NCBI GenBank assembly: GCA_963971535.1
Contig: OZ020588.1
Coordinates: 125,898,561-125,962,560, forward strand
Length of the DNA: 64,000 bases
From: Notolepis coatsorum
Taxonomy: Eukaryota; Chordata; Actinopteri; Aulopiformes; Paralepididae
Reading direction: 5' to 3'
How positions within the stretch are numbered: position 1 is the first letter of the stretch; each line of letters starts with the position of its first letter. Position numbers and translations under genes: made by a program. This document shows, in pieces, positions 33,389-44,131 of this stretch. The notes under the pieces were generated by a model. It saw nothing but the letters and a program-made list of their open reading frames with translations. It ran no database searches and was not told the DNA's origin.

Positions 33389-36241
33389 TCAGATTGATTT
33401 GTTGATGATCCGGGTTCCTTGATGTAAGACATTTGCCCAGGCTCCTTGCCAATCAAAGTCATTTTCCAGGTCTGGTATATCCCTCCTCCAGACATTGTCT
33501 AGTTGAAGGGTTTCATACGAGGACGTTAGTAATTGATAATAAAAACCTGATACAAAACCTCCCAATGTATCTCTTTCATAGAAAAATTTGTGGTATCTGT
33601 GGTGTTCAATTGGTATGTGTAATGGAACACTGTGAGATCTCATACAAAGTCGTAACTGTATGTAAAAAAGCCATGTGGACTCGGTGAGGTTAAACTTTAT
33701 GCATATTTCGACATAACTACAGAGGCCCTTGTTATTAAAAATATCCCCTAATGAGTGTATGCCTCTTTCTTCCCATACAGGGAATCTTATAGGTCGTTTT
33801 CCCATTAAGAGAGCATTGTTATTGAATATGGGAGTGTGATTATGCCATACTTGAGGGTTAGGAAATTTCCTTTGTGTTTCCCGCCATGTCCTGATTGCAT
33901 GGGTTATTATTGGGCCAAATTCTCGCTCACAATGCTTGATTGAAAGTTTAGTGTATGCTATGTCTTTCAATCTCTGTGGGGCTACTATGTTTTCTTCTAA
34001 TTTTCTCCAAGATACCAAAGCCTCGGGGTCAAACCATATCTTCTTCAATGGTCTTAATGTGAAGGCATTAAAATATTGTAAAAAATCTGGGACTGCCATG
34101 CCACCGTCTGCTTTATTTCTCTGTGCGGTGGATCTTTTTATGCGAGGTGGTTTGTTATTCCAAATAAATTTGTATGTGGAGGTTTGTAATCTTTTCCAGT
34201 AGCCCTCTGGAGGAGGTAACGGAAGCATTGAGCTGAAGAAATTGATTCTTGGTAATACATCCATCTTAACTATTGATACCCTTGCCTGTACTGAGTTTTT
34301 AAGTTTTGCCCACCTGTCCAGGTCGTCCTTGATTTTGTTCTGTATTTTTGTGTAATTGTGCTTCACCGTTTGTCTTATGGTGGGAAATATTTCCACACCC
34401 AAGCATCTGAAATGTTTGACCATGGGTATCGCACCTGGGAGGGTTGTCTCTTTTTTTGCACTGGTGTTAAGAGGAAGAAAAGCCGACTTAGGCCAATTTA
34501 TTTTAAATCCCGATAAATCACCAAAGTTCTCTATCAACTTGAGTATAAGCGGCAATGTGTTGTTGGGGTTTTGCATGAACAATATTACGTCGTCCGCATA
34601 TAAACTAATTTTATGATGTGTGCCCTTGATTACTATTGGTTCTATGTGTTGGGATTGTCTTATAAATTGTGCTAAAGGTTCTAATGATAGATCGAATAGT
34701 CCGGGACTAAGAGGGCAACCTTGTCTGGCTGAGCGTGATACCGGAAAGATATCGGAGATGAATGTGCCTGTTGTAATCCTGGCCGATGGGTCCTTGTATA
34801 GTACTTTAATCATATCAATGAAACCTTTTCCTAACCCCATCCTTTCCAATACTGCCCATAGAAACGGCCATTCCAACCTGTCAAATGCTTTCATAGCATC
34901 CAGGGATAGTATCGCCTTAGGTGTGATGTCCTCTTTGTCTGTATCTAGTACGTGCAGTATTCGCCTTATGTTATCATTGATCAGGCGACCTTTTATGAAG
35001 CCTGTTTGGTCCGGATGAACTAAAGACGTCATATGCTTTTGCAATCTGATGGCTAATATCTTAGAGTACAGTTTGACATCGGTTCCGAGGAGGCTTAAAG
35101 GACGGTAACTACCGCATTCAGTGGGGTCTTTGTCTTTTTTGTGAAGAACTGAAATGAGTGCGGTATTTTGGTGTTCAATGAAGCTTCCCTCTTTGACTGA
35201 GTATAAGATCATATTTAGTAATAAGGGTCCAAATATGTCCCAGCAAGAAATGTACATTTCTGATGGGATACCGTCAATTCCCGGAGCTTTGCCGTTTTTC
35301 ATTCCGGATATGGCCTTCTTGAGTTCTTCTAATGTGATCGGTACTTCTAACTGTTTAGCGTCTTCATCCGTAAGTTTAGGGAGAGTAATTTGATTAAGAT
35401 ATGTGTCTAATTTGTCTTGATCAAAGGTCGTTTCTGAGTTATATAAATCGGAGTAGAATTCTTTGAATGTATCGTTTATTATTTTGGGTTCTGTTACTAG
35501 AGCTTGTTGTTTCCTAATGGCAGTTATATCTGCACATTTTGCATTAATTCTTAGTCGCATGGCTAATAGGTGACTAGGTTTAGAACCTTGGAAGTACTGC
35601 TGTTGTCTAGTGCTGCGTATTTGCAATTCCGATTTTTGTCTGTACATTGCTTTGATCTCTGTCTTTAGAATGTTAACTTGGTTATCTAGTCTAGTAGAGT
35701 TGTTGTATTTTAAAGAATTAAAAAGCGTTGAGTAAAGCGTTTCCATTTCAGACAGTTTTGTGTTTTGATTTTTGCGCAATATGGAGGTAAATCTATCCGA
35801 GAAATCCTTGATCATATTCTTTACCGACATCCATAATATTCTGGGATCTTGCACCGAGTTAGCATTATCTTGTAGGAATACTGTGAGAGCTTCTTTAATT
35901 TGTGTAATGAATTCCTTGTTGTTAAGCAGCATCGAATTAAAACGCCATCTTGGGGCCCGGGTAGATAGTGTACCAAATGTTGCTTTCAGGATTAAGTAGC
36001 AGTGATCTGATAGCGCATTGGGTGTCATTTCCACTTCATATTTATCAAATATTCTCGGGGATGCAAAGACGTAATCAATTCTGGATAGTGTGTTGTGTCT
36101 CGCCGAACGACAGGAGTACTTGCGGGTCATGGGGTTAAGTGAACGCCATAAATCAGTTACTCCTGTTGATTTCGACCAATCTTTTAATGCTTTAGATGAA
36201 TTCTTTTGTTCGCTGGAGAAGGAAAGGTAAGTTTTGTCCAT
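33389..36241 (-). pseudogene. L1 ORF2: endonuclease end and reverse transcriptase
   Basis: The 950-residue frame starts inside the APE-like endonuclease: RIDYVFAS near residue 54 and SDHCYLIL near 79 are its last conserved blocks. The reverse transcriptase follows, with NGKAPGIDGIPSE near 316, SYRPLSLLGTDVKLYSK near 378, LSLDAMKAFDRLEW (motif A) near 445, RQGCPLSP near 506 and YADDVILF (motif C, the catalytic aspartates) near 548. The thumb and C-terminal region continue to the end. The last part of the protein (CSQCTNGDEGTFMHMYWDC, the cysteine-rich C-terminal motif) lies in another minus-strand frame at 32925-33452, so one frameshift separates it. The first methionine is internal, because the true N-terminus is in the inverted segment. 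Confidence 0.88.
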
Positions 36242-36781
36242 CCTTGGGCAAATTTTAACTTACATTATTCTTTTCCAATGTTCTTCACATTAAGGTGTCA
36301 ATATTGCTCTACAATCTTTTCCTTTTTTTTTCCCCCACACGTTGGTGAAGGGTTCAAAGGAATATGTCGATAAAGGTTTATTCTCTTTTTTTTTTTTTTT
36401 TTTATTTTTTATTTTTATCTTTAGGTTATTTATCACAATACTTCATTACAGTAAGGGAAGGTGCAAGACCAAAAGCGACATTCTATTGCAATAGAATGGA
36501 AATGTTAGATCCTATGGCAATGAGCATAGGAAAATTAGGATTACAATGCTCAGTTTGGGCAATCCGGTGGACCATGGGAGAAAGTCAATCGCGGAGGATG
36601 TGTTCTTGGAACACAGGCATGTTCGACTTTCTGGGTGAGGGGAAAATAGGGGATTTTTATTTGTATATATATATGTTTTTAAGCTCAGCTCTCAACGGGA
36701 CCTCATTAATTGGATGTGCATCTATTGTAGCTTCATACTCCAGAAACATTACCAAAAACTACACGAAAACATGCATAGACT

Positions 36782-37213
36782 ATGGCTAGTTTGAATATAA
36801 TGGTATGGAACACCGGTGGGATAAACAAACAACACAAGCGCAAAAGCGTGCTTACACTGATGAAAAAAGAACATGTGGACGTGGCTCTATTAAGCGAAAC
36901 GCACATTTTAGAGGGAGACATAAATACGTTAGCGGATAACATATACCATAATATTAGTCACTCTTCTTTTGCTACGAGAACTAGAGGGGTAGCCATAGTC
37001 GTCAGACGCAAATTAAATATCGAATTGAAAGGGGTATGGTCGGATGCTGAGGGGCGCATAACTATAGCTAGGATTATACACAATAACAGGAAAATTGCAT
37101 TGGCAGCGGTATATGCCCCGAATTTGTACGAAGTGGGTTTCTTCACTTCACTAACAGGAGAAATGTTAAACCATCCCGAGTACTCATATATAATAGGTGC
37201 GGATTTTAATGCC
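36782..37213 (+). pseudogene. L1 ORF2 N-terminal endonuclease, inverted segment
   Basis: The frame reads MASLNIMVWNTGGINKQHKR, then VDVALLSETHILEGD (with the catalytic glutamate of APE-type endonucleases), GVAIVVRR, and ends at YIIGADFNAM, the GDFN-type motif. It stops making sense exactly where the flanking repeat begins (37214). The matching downstream half of the endonuclease is on the opposite strand, starting beyond 36241, and a short piece between the two is absent, as twin priming usually produces. Confidence 0.86.
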
Positions 37214-37486
37214 ATGCATCGAATTTTTTACATTGAATTTTATTATGCATTCGCATTTTTTACATTGAATTTTTATTTCACATAGGTAAATTCAGAGCAA
37301 AAAAATTCAGATACATGATTTTCAAAGTAATTATTTTCAATGCTATAAATTCGGTGTCTGAAAAATTCAGATACATGTTTTCAAAGTAATTATTTTCAAT
37401 GCTATAAATTCGGTGTCTGAAAAAATTCAGATACATGTTTTCAAAGTAATTATTTTCAATTCTATAAATTCGGTGTCTGATCAAAC

Positions 37487-38365
37487 ATTAGGAGGGGGTG
37501 GGTGGGAGAGAAATATACATATGGTGGGGAGAGAAATATACATACGGTGGGGAGAGAATATATACATATGATGGGGAGAGAATATATACATACGGTGGGG
37601 AGGAGACTGTACATTAGGAGGGGGTGGGTGGGAGAGAAATATACATATAATAGACAGTCTCCTCCCCACCGTATGTATATTCTCTCCCCACCATATTTCT
37701 CTCCCACCCACCCACCCACCCCCTCCTAATGTACAGTCTCCTCCCCACCGTATGTATATATTCTCTCCCCACCATATGTATATATTTTCTCCCCACCATA
37801 TGTATATTTCTCTCCCACCCCCTCCTAATGTACAGTCTCCTCCCCACCGTATGTATATATTCTCTCCCCACCGTATGTATATTTCTCTCCCACCCCCTCC
37901 TAATGTACAGTCTCCTCCCCACCGTATGTATATATTCTCTCCCACCCCCTCCTAATGTACAGTCTCCTCCCCACCGTATGTATATATTCTCTCCCCACCA
38001 TATGTATATTTCTCTCCCACCCCCTCCTAATATACAGTCTCCTCCCCACCGTATGTATATATTCTCTCCCCACCGTATGTATATTTCTCTCCCACCCACC
38101 CCCTCCTGATGTACAGTCTCCTCCCCACCGTATGTATATATTCTCTCCCACCCCCTCCTAATGTACAGTCTCCTCCCCACCGTATGTATATATTCTCTCC
38201 CCACCGTATGTATATTTCTCTCCCACCCACCCCCTCCTAATATACAGTCTCCTCCCCACCGTATGTATATGTTCTCTCCCCACCGTATGTATATTTCTCT
38301 CCCACCCACCCCCTCCTAATGTACAGTCTCCTCCCCACCGTATGTATATTCTCTCCCCAACATAT
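37487..38365. repeat. Orientation-switching minisatellite, second array
   Basis: Same units as 31476-32340. The forward part (37487-37655) is short and the inverted part (37656-38365) long. Confidence 0.92.
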
Positions 38366-38885
38366 GTATATATACCGCCATCTTTCTCCCGGGTTGGTGT
38401 GATCACATGACTGACAAAGCCGTGCCGTGATAGGCCAGAAGTCAATTCGATTGCATCCAGGCTCGATTGCTTATCCTGTCTGGGTAGCCCGGATGATGGT
38501 TTTTTACATCGAATTTTATACACCGCAATTATGCATCGAATGTTTTACATTGAATTTTATACACCGCAATTATGCATCGAATTTTTTACATTGAATTTTA
38601 TACACCGCAATTATGCATCGAATTTTTTACATTGAATTTTATTATGCATTCGCATTTTTTACATTGAATTTTTATTTCACATAGGTAAATTCAGAGCAAA
38701 AAAATTCAGATACATGATTTTCAAAGTAATTATTTTCAATGCTATAAATTCGGTGTCTGAAAAATTCAGATACATGTTTTCAAAGTAATTATTTTCAATG
38801 CTATAAATTCGGTGTCTGAAAAAATTCAGATACATGTTTTCAAAGTAATTATTTTCAATTCTATAAATTCGGTGTCTGATCAAAC

Positions 38886-39775
38886 ATTAGGAGGGGGTGG
38901 GTGGGAGAGAAATATACATATGGTGGGGAGAGAAATATACATACGGTGGGGAGAGAATATATACATATGATGGGGAGAGAATATATACATACGGTGGGGA
39001 GGAGACTGTACATTAGGAGTGGGTGGGTGGGAGAGAAATATACATATAATAGACAGTCTCCTCCCCACCGTATGTATATTCTCTCCCCACCATATGTATA
39101 TTTCTCTCCCACCCACCCACCCACCCCCTCCTAATGTACAGTCTCCTCCCCACCGTATGTATATATTCTCTCCCCACCATATGTATATATTTTCTCCCCA
39201 CCATATGTATATTTCTCTCCCACCCCCTCCTAATGTACAGTCTCCTCCCCACCGTATGTATATATTCTCTCCCCACCGTATGTATATTTCTCTCCCACCC
39301 CCTCCTAATGTACAGTCTCCTCCCCACCGTATGTATATATTCTCTCCCACCCCCTCCTAATGTACAGTCTCCTCCCCACCGTATGTATATATTCTCTCCC
39401 CACCATATGTATATTTCTCTCCCACCCCCTCCTAATATACAGTCTCCTCCCCACCGTATGTATATATTCTCTCCCCACCGTATGTATATTTCTCTCCCAC
39501 CCACCCCCTCCTGATGTACAGTCTCCTCCCCACCGTATGTATATATTCTCTCCCACCCCCTCCTAATGTACAGTCTCCTCCCCACCGTATGTATATATTC
39601 TCTCCCCACCGTATGTATATTTCTCTCCCACCCACCCCCTCCTAATATACAGTCTCCTCCCCACCGTATGTATATGTTCTCTCCCCACCGTATGTATATT
39701 TCTCTCCCACCCACCCCCTGCTAATGTAAGGTCTCCTCCCCACCGTATGTATATTCTCTCCCCAACGTATGTATA
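38886..39775. repeat. Orientation-switching minisatellite, third array
   Basis: This is a near-identical duplicate of 37487-38365, with the switch near 39055. Confidence 0.92.
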
Positions 39776-40039
39776 TATACCGCCATCTTTCTCCCGGGTT
39801 GGTGTGATCACATGACTGACAAAGCCGTGCCGTAATAGGCCAGAAGTCAATTCGATTGCATCCAGGCTCGATTGCTTATCCTGTCTGGGTAGCCCGGATG
39901 ATGGTTTTTTACATCGAATTTTATACACCGCAATTATGCATCGGATTTTTTACATTGAATTTTATACACCGCAATTATGCATCACATTTTTTACATTGAA
40001 TTTTATACACCGCAATTATGCATTGAATTTTTTACATTG

Positions 40040-40431
40040 AATTTTATTATGCATTCGAATTTTTTACATTGAATGTTTATTTCACATAGGTAAATTCGGA
40101 GCAAAAAAATTCAGATACATGATTTTCAAAGTAATTATTTTCAATGCTATAAATTCGGTGTCTGAAAAATTCAGATACATGTTTTCAAAGTAATTATTTT
40201 CAATGCTATAAATTCTGTGTCTGAAAAAATTCAGATACATGTTTTCAAAGTAATTATTTTCAATGCTATAAATTTGGTGTCTGATCAAATTCAAAAATCA
40301 GATGCATGTTTTCAAAGTAATTATTTTCAATGCTATGAATTCAATTCAGATACATGTTTTCAAAGTAATTATTTTCAATGCTATAAATTCGGTGTCTGAT
40401 CAAATTCAAATACTTCTGTCACTCATTTGCT
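40040..40431 (-). repeat. Right outer arm of the fold-back
   Basis: About six inverted units of the roughly 60 bp repeat end in the mirrored terminal sequence (cttctgtcactcatttgct). Confidence 0.87.
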
Positions 40432-40469
40432 TCCATACTGTGGCTCTTGTTGTATTTTGTTATCTTGCT

Positions 40470-40560
40470 TTCCTTCTCTCTCTTCTCTCTCTCTTCTCTC
40501 TCTCTCTCTTCTCTCTCTCTCCATCTCTCTCTCTCTCTATCTCATCCTCTTCTCTTCTGT
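40470..40560 (+). repeat. CT-rich microsatellite
   Basis: Interrupted (tctc)n tract. It also forms a long polypyrimidine stretch before the AG at 40621-40623. Confidence 0.85.
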
Positions 40561-40621
40561 CTTCGTTCTGTCGTTGAATTTGTGGTTCATTCTTTTTATT
40601 TGCCTTTTTCACTTTTCGTGT

Positions 40622-41029
40622 AGGGCAGTAGTTCGGTGAGTTGAAGTCCCGTCCCCTCCACGTCGGGGACCAGCACGCCTCGCCGGGGCCAGTGACAGCT
40701 CCCCCAGACCCCCGCCACGCCGTGGTCCCACGTCACCTATTCCCCCGCGGTCCGTAAGGCTATGCCCACGCCTCCCGGGGTGCCCCAGGGTTGCCTCCCG
40801 GCCCGGCCCCCTGGCGCTTTTCTCCGGAGCCCCCCCAGGGCCAGGGGCCTCCCCCTGCTGGCCCCCCGCCACCCCACCATGGCTCACCCCGTCAGGGTCG
40901 CCACCCGCCACCTCGCTGGGGTGACGCGGGAGGAGGGGGGGGCTCCATGGAGGGCGACGGTCGCTTCTACAACCAGGACTACGAGCCACGCCACGAGCCG
41001 CCTGCCTATGAGCAGAGCCCCGCATAACA
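40622..41029 (+). pseudogene. GC-rich proline-rich exon-like piece
   Basis: A pyrimidine-rich stretch ending gtgtag (about 40590-40623) looks like a 3' splice site. The following 400 bp is strongly GC-rich, unlike its surroundings. One frame encodes GLPPGPAPWRFSPEPPQGQG, PPPAGPPPPHHGSPRQGRHP, DAGGGGGSMEGDGRF and YNQDYEPRHEPPAYEQSPA, then stops at 41027. Upstream the same reading needs a frame change (DSSPRPPPRRGPTSPIPPRS in another frame). It resembles the disordered, proline-rich C-terminal exon of a vertebrate protein that I cannot name. A SINE follows immediately. It may be a last exon of a host gene beyond the window, or a transduced, decaying copy. Confidence 0.4.
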
Positions 41030-41030
41030 T

Positions 41031-41150
41031 TGGGGTCTTGTGCTTGGCACTCCGAGCATGGCACTAACACTGTCACGGTTAGGGGTTTGATTCCTGCTGG
41101 GGCCACCCATTGTGAAAGATGTATGCAGTCATTCCAAAGCACTTTATGTC
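41031..41150 (+). mobile_element. tRNA-derived SINE (head plus degraded tail)
   Basis: The sequence has an A-box-like region (tggcactccgagcatggcac) and a B box (GGTTTGATTCC), followed by the fish SINE phrase ggggccaccca and a degraded form of the usual tail (ccaaagcactttatg). Confidence 0.65.
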
Positions 41151-41880
41151 CTAGTAATAGAGCTGTGCTATAGAGATGCTGTCATTCATTCATAACCAAA
41201 CCAAAAGACATTTATAAACAACGTCTTACTAAATGCAGGCTTTCATTTACAACTGAACGGCCATATCACTCGGTTTTTGTATTAATTCTCCTAAAAAATT
41301 GTGCTAAGCTAGACTAACATGAAAGTTTAAGTGAAAGTACACACTTGAGTAAAAGTCAAAGTTTCTACTTTTAAATGTACTTAAGTAAACAGTGAACTTT
41401 TTTTCTGACTGTCTATATTCTTCTGATAGCAGGTGTTTAATCAAAGATCCCCTGTGGGAGAAGCTGTTGCAGGGGAACAATGGGTTCATTTCATTGGATG
41501 CTTTGTCGTTGGGTTCAGAGAGGAGGATGTGATATTTTTTGTTAATAAATGTTTAAATATCTATTCAAGTTGTCATTTTTAACTGGAAAAAGTAGCATGT
41601 ATGGGGGTAATTGTTACTTTATGTGATATTTGAGCTTCACTGCAGAATGATGTATATTGTGTACAATGTGCACATACACTGAGAATATATTTCAGTGAGG
41701 TAGGAGACAGCATGTAAACTTCTGAATTTTTCAATGAGGGACATGCCAATACTCCATTGGTAAAGGGAAGGGTCCTTAAATATGTGGCATTGTATTACTA
41801 ATCAACCATGTCCTACTGTATTTCCGGTAATGTACGGTCATAGGCAGATAGTGGAGTAGCTCTGGCAGAATACTGGGTAC
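41150..41880. other. Dispersed-repeat debris, no gene seen
   Basis: Around 41320-41390 are the actcaagtaaaagt-like phrases (gtaaaagtcaaag, gtacttaagtaaac) common in fish dispersed repeats. No coding frame is convincing. Confidence 0.4.
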
Positions 41881-41885
41881 ACAAA

Positions 41886-41972
41886 AAATTCCGCAAAGTA
41901 AATTTGACTCAAACTGAGTACATTTAAATTTCTTTACTCAGTTTGAGTCAAACGTACTCTGCGGAATTTACT
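41886..41972. repeat. Short perfect-stem hairpin
   Basis: The arms aattccgcaaagtaaatttg, actcaaactgagta and their complements (tactcagtttgagt, actctgcggaattt) face each other across a small AT loop, giving about 85 bp able to fold on itself. It could be a tiny MITE. Confidence 0.65.
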
Positions 41973-41994
41973 GTGTAGTACTAGTATTGCATTG

Positions 41995-42425
41995 GCAGTG
42001 TCGGCTAGGCTTCGGGCAACCAGACCTGGCCCAGTGTGTTTGGGCCGCATCTGGGCTGCTTTAGGCAACCAGACCTGGCGCTGTGTGTTTGAGCCGCATC
42101 TGGGCTGCTTCCGGCAACCGGACGTTGACCGCTTCCGGCAACCCCGGACCTGGCACAGTGTACTCGGGCCGGTTCCGGGCAGTCATTGCCGCCTACTGGG
42201 CCGATTCCGCCAATTCCGGACCTGGCCTGCTTCCGGCCTGCCGGACCTGGCCCAGAGTACTCAGGCCGGAAGCAGGGAGTCAGTCATTGCCGCCTACTTG
42301 GCCGATTCCGCCAATTCCGGACCTGGCCTGCTTCCGGCCTGCCGGACCTGGCCCAGTGTACTCGGGCCGGAATCGGGCAGTCAGTCATTGCCGCCTACTT
42401 GGCCGATTCTGGCAACCGGACTAGG
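41995..42425 (+). repeat. 101 bp GC-rich tandem repeat
   Basis: The phrase gtcattgccgcctac recurs at 42182, 42283 and 42384 with a 101 bp period. Upstream units are more diverged (cagtgtgtttgggccgcatc). Units are rich in CCGG and CCTGG. The long frame over it repeats the same peptide and has no known family. Confidence 0.83.
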
Positions 42426-42429
42426 GCCT

Positions 42430-43230
42430 ATTAATTTTTTCCGGCCTGCCAGATACAGGCCATTAATGGGCCGGAACTTTTTGGCCACCTGGGTAGCTTC
42501 TCGGCTAGTAATAGCAAGGCTCTCTGCTTCCTGCCACTACCTGCCTGTGATTCTCAGAGCCCCTCCTGCCCTGGACCTTGCGTGACGTCATCATTAAGAT
42601 GACACACGCACGCTATGAAACATGGATTAAAATATGTGCGTGGAGGTTGTGGTTTGGTCGACAAAATGTTTGATAAAAACGCAAAAACTGGGTCAATTTC
42701 GATAAAAAAATTTCCCCTCTTCATGAAAGTCAGCGTTTGCCTAGTCACATTGTTTATTGAACAAAAATACAACCTGCAAGTTGGCCTTTAAATAAAAAGG
42801 CAAACTTATCTTGAATTACAGGCATATATGCCTTTTAAACAAGTTTAAACTGGTGATGCTCATCAAGTTTCATGAAAATGCAGAGATTACCGTATCAGGG
42901 GATACTGAACAGCATTGTATTATGAAGAATATTCATTTTTGATGGCTTCATGCTTTCATGTGCTAGCACTTCACTGCACACAACACACTGAGGTTTTGGT
43001 CCCTCTCTTTTGTCCTCAATGTAAGAAAACCCATATTTAATGTAGTCTGTGTTGTATTTGCATTTACAAATGCTCGAATCAATGATCGCTAACTGATGTG
43101 ACTTAGTGTTACTGTCATGACAACGCTGCCAGCAAACCTACTGCACGTGCGCTGCGTCATGTGAAACGTATGCCCTTCAAAATAAAAGCACAGTATACAA
43201 AAAAGAAAAAAATTATTTAATTCCTTCTTT
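42430..43230. other. Probable hAT interior debris, no clear feature
   Basis: The region is AT-rich and lies next to a hAT terminal sequence. Short phrases read like eroded coding sequence, but no domain can be supported. Confidence 0.35.
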
Positions 43231-43234
43231 TTTT

Positions 43235-43322
43235 TTTCTTTTTTTTACACATCCGCAACCCACTCAAAATGGCCCCCGCGACCCACTTTTGGGTCGCGAC
43301 CCACCAGTTGAGAACCACTGCT
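43235..43322 (-). mobile_element. hAT-type terminal sequence
   Basis: On the minus strand it begins cagcagtggttctcaactgg and continues with gtgggtcgcgacccaaaagt, a classic hAT end shared by many vertebrate copies. No partner end is seen. Confidence 0.65.
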
Positions 43323-43329
43323 GTAGAGT

Positions 43330-44126
43330 ATCCCTGCATGGCCCACGAGAGCCTAAAGAATTCATAAACTCAACGTATTCCAGGCACACAGTACAACTAC
43401 TCTGACTTCAAAGTGCAGCAGCTTGTGATGTATATGAAGTGTCTGGGGGCTATTTTTCACTCTGTGCTTTTTAATGCTCCAGCCTTATAGACAGCTAAGC
43501 ATGACAGCATGACCATTGCAAAACGTGCACACAGGCACAAACAGGCTTAATGGATGCACGTGCGCACACACACACACCCTCTCTCTCACATACACACACA
43601 CACCCTCTCTCTCACATTATAAAGTGCATGCAATGAATGACAAAATATGGTACATATTGAAATCGCAACCCCTTGAGGATAACTCTCTGCCTTTTATGGG
43701 CTTCAGACCCAATAAGTGACTATATAATTGAACTTCATGTTTTGCAGGGGGACATTTTGACAGAATTTCCCCCACGTAAAGGTCTGTCTTCCCACCGCAA
43801 CAAACAGCTGCTTGGAGAATTACAATCACATATAGACATTTTGATGGTTGGAAGAGTTGTATACATAACCATTATGCAGACAGTAACTTGCAACAGGTCA
43901 AACTGCTCACACAGGTTTAGATGCAATAGTTCAGCTATACATTTGTAACTTTGTATTTCCAGAGCACTATCAGGAATGAGAAACGACAATTTTTTCCCAA
44001 TACAAAAACAATGATAAAATGTGCCATTGCTGTAAAAGAGCTCTGGTGGACACACAGCTTCACGTTTAGACTTTAAACTTCGACAAAAACACAACAATGA
44101 CATTATTGGCACAGAAACGAATGAGC
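43330..44126. other. No gene seen; short CA/CT repeats
   Basis: A CA/CT-rich stretch is at 43565-43618. The rest has short unconvincing frames only. Confidence 0.45.
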
Positions 44127-44131
44127 CTTAT

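Larger units (their letters stand above)
32587..37213 (-). mobile_element. L1-type LINE with inverted 5' part
   Basis: The 3' end faces left, with a poly-A tail seen as T at 32587-32603, then a 3' UTR (about 32604-32930), and the RT-bearing ORF2 on the minus strand up to about 36290. The remainder, about 36350-37213, lies in the opposite orientation and encodes the start of ORF2 on the plus strand. A duplication, atgcatcga, flanks the whole (32578-32586 and 37214-37222). This is the signature of twin priming during L1 insertion. The element landed in the inverted 42 bp repeats of the fold-back. Confidence 0.87.
37214..40012. repeat. Tandem duplication of a 1.4 kb palindrome-bearing unit
   Basis: Two units of about 1399 bp (37214-38612 and 38613-40012) carry, in order, the 42 bp and 60 bp repeats, the orientation-switching minisatellite and the catgactgacaaagccgtgc block. 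The phrase atacatgatt occurs at 37311, 38710 and 40115, giving the period. Differences are few, so the duplication is recent or kept alike by conversion. Confidence 0.87.
30175..40431. mobile_element. Ten-kilobase palindromic fold-back composite
   Basis: The outermost sequence agcaaatgagtgacagaagt at 30175 is mirrored at the right end (about 40412-40431), and the mirrored order continues inward. First come repeats of ttatagcattgaaaataatt, then repeats of attcaatgtaaaaaattcg, then a CCAAT-rich core and a 31 bp-scale minisatellite that itself switches orientation. The right half is amplified: the inverted series is present three times (ending about 37482, 38880 and 40431). An L1 sits at 32587-37213. 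No transposase is seen, and matching target duplications at the outer ends are not found. Confidence 0.72.

Noticed and set aside
31458-39928. Dozens of overlapping frames with MYIFSPH or GREIYIRWGE repeats
   Set aside because: All lie on the orientation-switching minisatellite and mirror each other on both strands.
30175-40431. Target duplication of the fold-back
   Set aside because: Flanks at 30166-30174 and 40432-40440 do not match, so insertion as one unit is not shown.
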